A stretch of DNA of 64,000 bases from Pedobacter sp. (GTDB lineage: Bacteria; Bacteroidota; Bacteroidia; Sphingobacteriales; Sphingobacteriaceae), in the NCBI RefSeq assembly GCF_031119335.1, contig NZ_JAVHXT010000001.1, positions 220,448 to 284,447 of the forward strand, in the 5' to 3' direction. How positions within the stretch are numbered: position 1 is the first letter of the stretch; the number at the start of each line of letters is the position of its first letter. A program made the position numbers and the translations under genes. The notes beneath the pieces are model-generated. The model saw nothing but the letters and a program-made list of their open reading frames with translations, was not told the DNA's origin and did not search any database. Below are positions 31,574-40,901 of this stretch, one piece after another.

Positions 31574-33109
31574 ATGAACAAGCTACTTGTATTATTGCTG
31601 ATATGCTTACTATTATGCGCTAGCTTATTTGCCCAGCAACAAAAAGCCGACATCTTTATTAAAAATGCCTGTGTTTTCCTAGGCGACGGAAAAGACTCTG
31701 TTTTTACTAATGTTGGAATTACAGGCAAACGAATATCTTACATAGGCAAGGCATCCATTAATGCTAAAGAAATTATAGATGCGAAGGGAAAATACCTTGC
31801 GCCAGGTTTTATTGATACACATACCCATGCCGATAGGTGGATTGAAGATAAAAAACGTAACCAAATGCTACCGTGGATTTATCAAGGCGTAACCTCTGTT
31901 TTTGCAGGTAACGATGGTTTTGGAACCTATAGAATTGCTGAACAGATGAAAGAATATGAGCAAATTGGTATCGGTACCAACTTTGCACTGTACGTAGGCT
32001 TTGGTCCAGTACGACAAGCGGTATTGAACAATAAAAATGCTGTGCCAACAACAGAACAGATTGTGCAAATGAAACAGTTAATTGCTTCGGGGATGCAGGC
32101 TGGAGCTATCGGTTTTAGTACAGGTTTGATTTACCTGCCGCAGATGTATTCTAAAACTGATGAAATTGTAAGCTTGTATCAAGAGGCGGCAAAGTTTAAT
32201 GCCATTTACGATACGCACATGCGTAACGAAAGCACAAAGGTGTTAGAAAGCATAGACGAAACTTTAAAAATTGGTGCCGATTTGAACTTGCCCATCCATA
32301 TTTCGCATTTAAAGATTGCAGGTGAGAGTGTTTGGGGGAAATCAACAGAAGTGATTGCGAAAATTAACGAAGCAAGAGCAAAAGGCTTGAAAGTTACTGC
32401 TAATCAATATCCTTTTATCGCTTCGTCTACCAGTTTAAAAGCAACCTTAATGCCCGATTGGGCGCAAGAAGGAGGTTCAAAAGCAACCTTGGCTCGCTTT
32501 GAAAACGAAACAGACTTAGCTCGTATCAAGAAAAGCTTACAACAAAAATCGCCTTTGGTATATAAAAGAGTGGTAGTGATGTCGAAGAATAAAAAACTGG
32601 CGGATATTACTGGGAAATCTATTGAGGATATTGCCAAAGCTTGGAATATGTCTGTTGAAGATACTGTTATCGAAATTTTTAAGAAAGATATAGGTGTTTC
32701 TTGTGTTAATTTTTCGATGAATGAAGAAGACGTAATCAATTTTATGAAGCAGCCTTGGGTAATGACGGGCTCAGATGGCGGAGGTTTACATCCACGTACC
32801 TACGCTACTTTCACGAAAATTATCGAAGATTATGTATTGAAACGTAAGGTGATGTCGATGTCGTGGGCCATACATAGAGCTACAGGATTAACTGCCGAAA
32901 CATTTGGCATTAAAGATAGGGGATTAATTAAAGAAGGTTATTACGCAGACCTCATTCTTTTCGATCCTGCAAAAGTAAAAATGAATTCAACTTTCGCTCA
33001 ACCAGAGCAATTATCAGAAGGAATGGAATATGTATTTGTAAATGGCGTTAAGGCAATAGACAAAGGTGCAAAGACTGGAAGTTTATCTGGGGAAATCATT
33101 AAAAAGTAG
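31574..33109 (+). CDS. N-acyl-D-amino-acid deacylase / D-aminoacylase family amidohydrolase (secreted)
   Basis: APGFIDTHTHADRW; HISHLKIAGESVWGKS; MTGSDGGGLHPRTYATF. Confidence 0.88.
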   Translation: MNKLLVLLLICLLLCASLFAQQQKADIFIKNACVFLGDGKDSVFTNVGITGKRISYIGKASINAKEIIDAKGKYLAPGFIDTHTHADRWIEDKKRNQMLPWIYQGVTSVFAGNDGFGTYRIAEQMKEYEQIGIGTNFALYVGFGPVRQAVLNNKNAVPTTEQIVQMKQLIASGMQAGAIGFSTGLIYLPQMYSKTDEIVSLYQEAAKFNAIYDTHMRNESTKVLESIDETLKIGADLNLPIHISHLKIAGESVWGKSTEVIAKINEARAKGLKVTANQYPFIASSTSLKATLMPDWAQEGGSKATLARFENETDLARIKKSLQQKSPLVYKRVVVMSKNKKLADITGKSIEDIAKAWNMSVEDTVIEIFKKDIGVSCVNFSMNEEDVINFMKQPWVMTGSDGGGLHPRTYATFTKIIEDYVLKRKVMSMSWAIHRATGLTAETFGIKDRGLIKEGYYADLILFDPAKVKMNSTFAQPEQLSEGMEYVFVNGVKAIDKGAKTGSLSGEIIKK

Positions 33110-33221
33110 TTTTCAGTTTCAGTTGGCGATTTTCAGTAGACATTTTGTAGTCAACAATTAACCAATGAACTGTGCACAGTTAACCAATTAACCTATATTT
33201 GCCTTTCTTAAATCCCAAACA

Positions 33222-33986
33222 TTGACTACAGAACTTATTTTACTTTGCCTAGCTGCTTTTGGCGCAGGTTTTATCGATGCCATTGTAGGTGGTGGAGGCT
33301 TGTTGCAAACACCGGCAACTTTGCTCATATTACCTCAATATCCAGTAGCTACTTTATTGGGTACGGTTAAAATACCATCGTTAGCTGGTACCGCGGTAGC
33401 AGCAGTTAAATATGCCAAACAGGTAAAATTTAACGGACTGATTTTAGCAGGTTGTACCATTGCTGCTTTTATTGCATCACTTTCTGGGGCTTATTTGGTA
33501 AGCACCATAGATAACCACCATATTAAGCCAGTAATCTTAGTTGTACTGGTGGCAGTTGCTCTATATACGTATTTCAATAAAAGCTTCGGCGTACAGCAAG
33601 AGAAGAACCATACAGCAAAAAGACAACTGCTATTGGCCTGTCTGTTTGGTTTAATTATCGGTTTTTACGATGGTTTGATTGGCCCAGGTACAGGCTCATT
33701 TTTAATTTTGGCCTTTGTTGGTATTTTAGGTTTCGATTTTATCGGAGCAAGTGCCCATGCTAAAATCGTAAACGTAGGGACAAATTTAGCCGCGTTAGTC
33801 TATTTCAGCTCTACAGGTCATGTGCTGTTTCAATATGCTATTCCAATGGCCATATTCAATATATTAGGTTCTTTCTTAGGGGCTAAATTAGCTTTGCTAA
33901 AAGGTAATAAGTTCATCCGAATCTTTTTCTTAATCGTAGTTTTCGGTACGATATTAAGATTTGCCTACGATGTGTTTTGGAAGTAG
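33222..33986 (+). CDS. TauE/SafE family sulfite exporter / TSUP permease (TTG start)
   Basis: AAFGAGFIDAIVGGGGLLQTPATLL, FGLIIGFYDGLIGPGTGSFLI; preceded by TATATTTG at 33194-33201. Confidence 0.92.
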   Translation: MTTELILLCLAAFGAGFIDAIVGGGGLLQTPATLLILPQYPVATLLGTVKIPSLAGTAVAAVKYAKQVKFNGLILAGCTIAAFIASLSGAYLVSTIDNHHIKPVILVVLVAVALYTYFNKSFGVQQEKNHTAKRQLLLACLFGLIIGFYDGLIGPGTGSFLILAFVGILGFDFIGASAHAKIVNVGTNLAALVYFSSTGHVLFQYAIPMAIFNILGSFLGAKLALLKGNKFIRIFFLIVVFGTILRFAYDVFWK

Positions 33987-34012
33987 GATAATCTTAGTAG
34001 ATTTGCTTATCT

Positions 34013-37000
34013 ATGTCTAGATTATCCTTTCAATTTGCTCTCGTTACACTATTGCTCTTCTTCTGTTTAGATACTAAGGCAGAAATCTTCGTAGTAACTT
34101 CAAATGCCGATGCTGGAGCGGGAACTTTGAGGGAAGCCTTAGCTAAAGCTGCTGCAAATGGAGTGGTTGATAAAGATTACATTCACTTTAATATTTCTCA
34201 AAATGAACCAAAAATAGCAATTGGTTCTAGTTTAATTCTTTCGTCTAATCTAGTTATTGATGCAACAACACAAACTAGTAATTATCTTGGTTCATCAACT
34301 ACGAAAGTAACTTTACTGACTACAGTGCCTTATACGGATAATGCTTCTGTAATTGGTTTTCAAGGGACTTCAATAAAGGATGTGGAGATTTATGGTTTTT
34401 ATTTTCAGCAGTTTGTGAATTATGCTCGATATGCATCGCCAATTTCTATTATATCTTCTGAAAATATAATTGTCGGCGCACCAGGAAAAGGTAACGTTTT
34501 TTTGAATGCAGACGTTCAGATGTATTTTTCGAGAGTAAAAAAGGTTAAAATTTCTTCAAATTGGTTTGGTTTTAATCCAGAGAGAAATACGGTTGGGGGT
34601 ACTGCGTTTGGGATGTCTCATAGAATTTTAATGTGTGATGATGTTACCATTGGAGGTGATACCAGAGAAGAAGGGAATGAATACGGAGGATACTGTTTTA
34701 ATGGAATGTCAATAAGTGGTGTAGATCCTACAACGCAAACAGTGGCACATATAGGGAATGTTTGTGTGATAAAAAACAATAAATTTAAAGAGGATATCAT
34801 TACCCCTGTTGTTTCAATTGGAACAAATATAATTCGAGATTTTAAACGTATAGAACTAGTAGATAATTATTACGTTTTAAGAACGGCCTTTAATTTTAGG
34901 AACATATCAGAAGGTGGAATTGTTCAAGGTAACAAATTTGGAATAAGTTTAGTTAATCCAAACTTGCAAAACCAGGGAGGGGTTTCCATGATTTTTGAAA
35001 ACTGTTATAACATGAAAATTGGAGGAGATCTTCCCAATCAGACTAATATTTTTTCTAATGGAGGTGGTATTTATGCTGATGGATGTGGGGATGTTTTATT
35101 GACCCAAAATTCAATTTATTGCAATTCTTATGGTCTCATTTACACATCTCAAAATTCTAAAGTTGTTATTCCAAAAGTAGAGATTTTGTCTTACGCAAAT
35201 GGATTGGTAAGTGGTTCTGCAACTCCTAATAGTTTGGTAGAAGTTTTTTTAGATGGAGAATGTGCAAGATGTGAGGCCAAAACTTTTTTTGCTTCAGTTC
35301 AAGTGGGGGCAGATGGATTTTGGTCTACAACAGTACCGATTAATAGTGGGTTTACTGCATCGGCATCGCTTAACAATAGAACTTCTACATTTGTAGGTTT
35401 GTCTGTTGTGCAAAGCGATGTTAGAATTAAAAATGCTTCATGTGGCGAGGCAAATGGTGGTGTTACAGGAATAAAAGTAAGTAATTTTACAAGATTGGAG
35501 TGGAGGAATGCTCAAAATGAAATTGTTTCAACCGAATTAGACCTTAAAAATGTTATCCCCGGAATATATGGTTTTACTGCATTTATGGGGGATGCTTGTA
35601 AAACTCCTGTAGCGTATTTTGAAGTTAAAGAAGCTACTCCGATACTAAATTCAAGATTTGTGACAATAGCACCTCAAACATGTGGTCAACAAAATGGTGC
35701 AATAAGAAATCTTTCATTTAGTAATAGCTCTAATTTCACACTTAGTTCAATACTATGGTTAAATGAAAATCAAGTTGAAGTTGGCAATAGTCTTAATCTA
35801 ATTGGTGTTGGAGAAGGTAGTTATCATTTAAAAGTAACAACAATGGATGGCTGTGTAAAGATTTTCGGCCCTTTTGATGTGCCGTCTCAGGGTTTGCCGA
35901 AGATTAATGAAGCAGCAGTTATTGTAAGAAACTCTACCTGTAATTTAAATGATGGGGCTATAGAAAACGTAGTGATGTCTAATCCGGGTAATTACACTTA
36001 TTCCTGGAAAAATGATAATGGGCAGATTATTAATACCTCAAGTGTATTGCGAAATGTGATAGCAGGTAAGTACTATTTAACGGTAAAAGATCAAAGTGGG
36101 TGTGAAAGTAAGGTTTATGATTTCGCTATAACAGAGTCTAACGGCATCACCATCAGCGACACCCAAAAACAAGTCTTTAACCCCACTTGTGTAGGCAATA
36201 ACGGAAGTATCAAGAACCTACAAATTACAGGCGCTACATCCTACATTTGGAAAAATAGCAGAGGTGAAACAGTAGGTAGGCAAGCCAATTTAGAGGGAAT
36301 GCCTCCAGGAAATTACCAGCTTACCGCTTCAAATCCTTTTTGTAGCAAAAATTATGATCTTACGCTAACAGCCGAGCCAAACCTGATCAATTTTCAAGGT
36401 ACAACGAAGACCATCACCGATGCCTCTTGTGGATTAAATAATGGAAAGTTAACTGTAACACTACAAAATGTTATACGTTTACCAAAGAACTATCGCTGGG
36501 AAGACGCAACAGGAAGAACAGTAGGAGGAAATACCAATATACTCGAAAATGTAGATGCGGGAACATATCGTATATATGGAATAGACGATAATGGTTGTGA
36601 AATATTCTTAGCTACTTATACTATTAACAGACAATCGGAACTTACATTAACAGCCAGTAATTACCGCATAGTAAATGATAATTGTAATCAAAAGCTAGGA
36701 AGTATCTCTGGCTTACAAATTAATGGTGGTGTAGCCCCGTATACTTATAGATGGACTAATCAAGCTGGTGCTCAAATAGGTAATACCTTAGATATCAGTA
36801 ATTTATCTAAAGGCAATTATACCCTACAAGTTATTGATGCGCTAAACTGCTCGCCACTAGTATCAAATTTTACAGTAGATAATCAGGTTGGGCAGGTAGC
36901 AGAACCGACGGTAACACCGTTACAACTATGTGCCCCAAGCGAAGCTACCTTACGGGTTAATGGCTCTTCTACAGCCACCAATTATGCGCTTTACGCTAGT

Positions 37001-37408
37001 AAGCAATCAATGTCGGCTATAGAAATTTCTACTAATGGTATTTTTAAAATAAATGCCGATGGAGATAAAAGTTATTTCGTGGCACAACGCATTGGCGATT
37101 GTGAAAGTGAGAGAGTAGAGGTGAAAATAACTGTAGGCTTATCTGGTTTGACAATATCTAATACCATTACACCAAATAATGATGGCATTAATGATGTATG
37201 GAATTTAAAGGGAGTAGAAAATTATCCGATGGCACATATACAAATCTTTAATAGATCAGGTAGCAAAGTCTTCGAAAATTTTGGATATAAAGTTCCTTTT
37301 GATGGGACAAGCAACGGCAAAATTCTTCCTGTTGGTGTTTATTACTACATAATAAAATTAAGTGCCGCATGTGAATTGCTTACCGGCACTTTAACTTTAA
37401 TCAGATAG
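34013..37408 (+). CDS. Large secreted protein with SprB-like repeats and T9SS type B (gliding motility-associated) C-terminal sorting domain
   Basis: Repeats beginning [SNT]C...NG.I..; C-terminus NTITPNNDGINDVWNLKGVENYPMAHIQIFNRSGSKVFE. Confidence 0.88.
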   Translation: MSRLSFQFALVTLLLFFCLDTKAEIFVVTSNADAGAGTLREALAKAAANGVVDKDYIHFNISQNEPKIAIGSSLILSSNLVIDATTQTSNYLGSSTTKVTLLTTVPYTDNASVIGFQGTSIKDVEIYGFYFQQFVNYARYASPISIISSENIIVGAPGKGNVFLNADVQMYFSRVKKVKISSNWFGFNPERNTVGGTAFGMSHRILMCDDVTIGGDTREEGNEYGGYCFNGMSISGVDPTTQTVAHIGNVCVIKNNKFKEDIITPVVSIGTNIIRDFKRIELVDNYYVLRTAFNFRNISEGGIVQGNKFGISLVNPNLQNQGGVSMIFENCYNMKIGGDLPNQTNIFSNGGGIYADGCGDVLLTQNSIYCNSYGLIYTSQNSKVVIPKVEILSYANGLVSGSATPNSLVEVFLDGECARCEAKTFFASVQVGADGFWSTTVPINSGFTASASLNNRTSTFVGLSVVQSDVRIKNASCGEANGGVTGIKVSNFTRLEWRNAQNEIVSTELDLKNVIPGIYGFTAFMGDACKTPVAYFEVKEATPILNSRFVTIAPQTCGQQNGAIRNLSFSNSSNFTLSSILWLNENQVEVGNSLNLIGVGEGSYHLKVTTMDGCVKIFGPFDVPSQGLPKINEAAVIVRNSTCNLNDGAIENVVMSNPGNYTYSWKNDNGQIINTSSVLRNVIAGKYYLTVKDQSGCESKVYDFAITESNGITISDTQKQVFNPTCVGNNGSIKNLQITGATSYIWKNSRGETVGRQANLEGMPPGNYQLTASNPFCSKNYDLTLTAEPNLINFQGTTKTITDASCGLNNGKLTVTLQNVIRLPKNYRWEDATGRTVGGNTNILENVDAGTYRIYGIDDNGCEIFLATYTINRQSELTLTASNYRIVNDNCNQKLGSISGLQINGGVAPYTYRWTNQAGAQIGNTLDISNLSKGNYTLQVIDALNCSPLVSNFTVDNQVGQVAEPTVTPLQLCAPSEATLRVNGSSTATNYALYASKQSMSAIEISTNGIFKINADGDKSYFVAQRIGDCESERVEVKITVGLSGLTISNTITPNNDGINDVWNLKGVENYPMAHIQIFNRSGSKVFENFGYKVPFDGTSNGKILPVGVYYYIIKLSAACELLTGTLTLIR

Positions 37409-37434
37409 CCTAAATTATACACTAAAGTTTGCCC

Positions 37435-38592
37435 TTACTTCTTCTTGATCACACCCGATTTAGTTTTTACATCGCCCTTTCTTCTATAGATGGCAAACGT
37501 CATGGGGCTTTTAGCAGGTCTTTCGTCGCCAAATAGTACTCCCCAGTGTTTAAAACCATCACTTCTATCGAAAATTACTTTTAGCACGGCAATAATTGGC
37601 ATAGATAGGAACATACCAGATATACCGGCAATGGTTCCGCCGATTACCACCCCGAGAATAGAAACAAGTGCATTGATCTTGACTTTAGAGCCTACTATAC
37701 GAGGCATCAAAATATTATTGTCGAAAAACTGGACTACAGCAATCACCAATAAAACAGTAATTACAGGACCTAATTCTGGCGAAGAGGTTAAAGTAATCAG
37801 TACACCTAAAATATTTCCAATAAGTGCACCAACATACGGAATCAAGTTTAATATGGCGAAGATAACACCGATCAACAGGGCATGTTTAATTCCGAATAAC
37901 ATCAATGCACAGCCTAGCAAAATTGTCATGTAGGTAATCTGGATCAGTAAACCTACCAAGTAATTTTTAATAATCGCTTCTGCTTCGTAAGCAGCTTCCT
38001 TTACTTTAGGGTGATGTTCGGTTTTAAACCACATGAACAGGAAGCGTAGTAAAATATCTTTATAAAAAAGAATAAGATAGATATAGATTGGGATTAGGCC
38101 CAAAAAGACAAAAATACTACTCAACGTAACCGCTGCACCGCTTGCCGCTTTTCCAGCCATATTCAATAGGTCATCACTTTTTTCGGTGATAAATTTCTTC
38201 TGCTTGCTAATAGAAAAATCGGTAAAGCTGCTAATCCATTCCTGTAACGATTGGAGATGCTTGGCAACATTCTCCTTAATTTGAGGGAAATCGTTAACCA
38301 ACACGCCAATTTGAGCAGAAAAAAACCAAATAATCCCAGCTATAAAAATAAATACCAATAAAATTGGAAGAATGATAGCTAAGGCTTCAGGGAATTTAAA
38401 TCTCCTTAAAAAGCGATAAACAGGTAACAACAAAATACTGATAAAAAATGCCATGATTACTGGCATGATAATGTCGCTCGCGATAGCAAAAATGGCAATA
38501 CATAAAACTAAACCTAATAATTCTACGGAACGTTTTACGGTTAAAGGCAGTTCTCTCATATGAAGATGGGTGCAAAATTTAATCCCTAACAC
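37435..38592 (-). CDS. AI-2E family transporter (permease)
   Basis: Multi-TM; GLIPIYIYLILFYKD, LNLIPYVGALIGNILGVLI. Confidence 0.9.
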   Translation of the reverse strand: MLGIKFCTHLHMRELPLTVKRSVELLGLVLCIAIFAIASDIIMPVIMAFFISILLLPVYRFLRRFKFPEALAIILPILLVFIFIAGIIWFFSAQIGVLVNDFPQIKENVAKHLQSLQEWISSFTDFSISKQKKFITEKSDDLLNMAGKAASGAAVTLSSIFVFLGLIPIYIYLILFYKDILLRFLFMWFKTEHHPKVKEAAYEAEAIIKNYLVGLLIQITYMTILLGCALMLFGIKHALLIGVIFAILNLIPYVGALIGNILGVLITLTSSPELGPVITVLLVIAVVQFFDNNILMPRIVGSKVKINALVSILGVVIGGTIAGISGMFLSMPIIAVLKVIFDRSDGFKHWGVLFGDERPAKSPMTFAIYRRKGDVKTKSGVIKKK

Positions 38593-38732
38593 TAAAGTAG
38601 GGAAATTGTTTGGATGCTATTTAGTTTATTTGGTTAACTGTGGAATTGTTTAATCGGTTAACTGAAAAATGCCAACTGAAGACTGTACACTGGCAAATGA
38701 AAACTGTGAACTGAAAACCGTACTTTTGCACC

Positions 38733-40091
38733 ATGTTAAACAACGATACCATTATTGCTTTATCTACGCCGCCTGGCAGTGGTGCCATTGGGGTGATCCG
38801 TCTTTCTGGGCCAGCAGCCATTAGCTTAACCAATCAGGTTTTTGCGGGAAAAGATTTAGAAAAGCAAGCTACCCATACTTTACATTTTGGTTTAATTAAA
38901 GATGGGCCAGTGGTGATAGATGAAGTAGTAGCATCGTTATTTGTTGGACCAAAATCCTACACCAAAGAAAATGTGGTTGAGATTTCTTGTCATGGTTCCA
39001 ATTACATCATCCAGCAAATCATTAGTTTGCTAATCAACAAAGGCGCAAGGGCCGCCAAACCTGGAGAATTTACCTTGCGTGCTTTTTTAAATGGCGGTTT
39101 AGATTTAAGTCAGGCAGAAGCAGTGGCAGATTTAATTGCTTCGGATAGTAAGGCCTCTCACGAAGTAGCGATGCAGCAAATGCGTGGTGGTTTTTCTAAT
39201 GAGTTAAAGGATCTACGTGAGCAATTGATCCATTTTGCCAGTATGATAGAGTTAGAGCTCGATTTTGCCGAAGAAGATGTAGAATTTGCGAATCGTGACC
39301 AGTTGCGAGATTTGGTGCAACGTATCAACAAAGTGCTACAAAGGTTAATCCACTCGTTCGAAGTAGGTAATGTGATTAAAAATGGTGTGCCTGTAGTTAT
39401 TGCGGGTAAACCCAATGTTGGTAAATCAACCCTGTTAAATGCCTTGTTGAATGAAGAGCGTGCCATTGTTAGTGAAATTGCAGGTACTACTAGAGATACC
39501 ATAGAAGATGAAATCAATATCAATGGCGTAGTGTTTAGGTTTATTGATACCGCAGGTATCCGTGAAACTGCTGACGTAATTGAAGCAAAAGGGGTGGAGC
39601 GTACGCTAGATAAAATGAAGCAGGCAAAGCTGATCATTTATATGGTAGATGCGCAGGAAGATGCTGCCGAGGTTTTAGTGCAGTTGGAAGGCTTAAAAAA
39701 GCAGTCTATCCCGTATTTATTTATCGTTAATAAGACAGAGCTGTTAAATGCTAGTCAAAAAGATTTCTATCATGGACACGAGGCTTTACTTATTTCTGCG
39801 AAGGAAAAAGTAGGGATGGATCTTTTAGAACACGCACTGCTAGAGAAAGTAAATTTAAGCAACATTAACACTAGCGAAACTTTAGTGACCAATATTCGCC
39901 ACGTGGAAGCATTAAAACAAACGCAGAACTCCTTAAATAGCGTACTAGAGAATATCTATAATCCAGTTACTTCAGATTTTTTAGCTATGGATATCAAGCA
40001 GGCACTTCATTATCTAGGCGAGATCACAGGTACCGTTACGACGGATGACCTGCTAGAAAACATCTTTACGAAGTTTTGCATCGGCAAATAA
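38733..40091 (+). CDS. mnmE: tRNA uridine-5-carboxymethylaminomethyl(34) synthesis GTPase MnmE
   Basis: DTIIALSTPPGSGAIGVIRLSGP; GKPNVGKSTLLNALL; DTAGIRET; C-terminal FTKFCIGK. Confidence 0.98.
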   Translation: MLNNDTIIALSTPPGSGAIGVIRLSGPAAISLTNQVFAGKDLEKQATHTLHFGLIKDGPVVIDEVVASLFVGPKSYTKENVVEISCHGSNYIIQQIISLLINKGARAAKPGEFTLRAFLNGGLDLSQAEAVADLIASDSKASHEVAMQQMRGGFSNELKDLREQLIHFASMIELELDFAEEDVEFANRDQLRDLVQRINKVLQRLIHSFEVGNVIKNGVPVVIAGKPNVGKSTLLNALLNEERAIVSEIAGTTRDTIEDEININGVVFRFIDTAGIRETADVIEAKGVERTLDKMKQAKLIIYMVDAQEDAAEVLVQLEGLKKQSIPYLFIVNKTELLNASQKDFYHGHEALLISAKEKVGMDLLEHALLEKVNLSNINTSETLVTNIRHVEALKQTQNSLNSVLENIYNPVTSDFLAMDIKQALHYLGEITGTVTTDDLLENIFTKFCIGK

Positions 40092-40856
40092 ATAGGTGTG
40101 CTACATCATCCTTGTGTATGTTGAGATGATTGCTTAGTCCATAACTCTTACTTTAAACGTAAATTATTTCTACATTTTAAAAACTATTATGCAAGCATAA
40201 CATGGTACACTCGTAGTACTCTATCCCTACTTGAACCCTACCTTTGATATACTTCAAACGTGCCTTTAATTAATCGTCATACTTCGCTGCCAAGATATGA
40301 TCCTATTGTGTGGACACATCCTTTTGTACTTTCCTTAAAAATTTCGTCATAGATTCGGATTACAAATCCTAGGATAATGCTTCGAGATTGCAAATCTCGA
40401 AGAGCAGGATTTTTTGCTCGCCGCCGCTGGGCTCTTACTTTTTCTCAGATTTTTTTGTTGTTTTTAATTGTCTTCAAGCTTGCTTCGCAGGTTGACCGCA
40501 AAAAGTAACAAAACCGGAGTTTACGGAGCTCATCAGCTTTTCTGATAAACTCTCGGTTGCTTATTTATTCACTTTAGTCTTTGTTTTTAATTGTTTTCAT
40601 GCTTGCTCCGCAGGTTTCTTTCAAAGAAAGTGCTTTGGCTTATTACTGCAGCCCGAAAACCGCATTAGCGTTCTTGAACACCGTTGAAAATCAATAATAG
40701 ATAAATGGTGATAAAATAAGAGACCGAAAATTAGCTGAACGAAGATTTGAGGGGCTATCGCTAGCCAAAAACATATTTTTCTTATCCCGAACTCACGTTA
40801 TTTTAAAATTTTATGTCAGTGAGTATTACTAAATGTTTAATGCCATAATTAAACAA

Positions 40857-40887
40857 AATACCGTAGGACACCACCTACGGTATTTTT
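40857..40887 (-). terminator. Hairpin terminator downstream of the T9SS amidase gene
   Basis: AATACCGTAGG acacca CCTACGGTATT. Confidence 0.75.
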
Positions 40888-40901
40888 AAAAATCATTAAG
40901 G

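Noticed and set aside
40290-40800. Possible decayed gene downstream of mnmE
   Set aside because: Contains repeat fragments (e.g. gtgtggacacatcc, gagtttacggagctcatcag...) but no coherent coding frame could be read.
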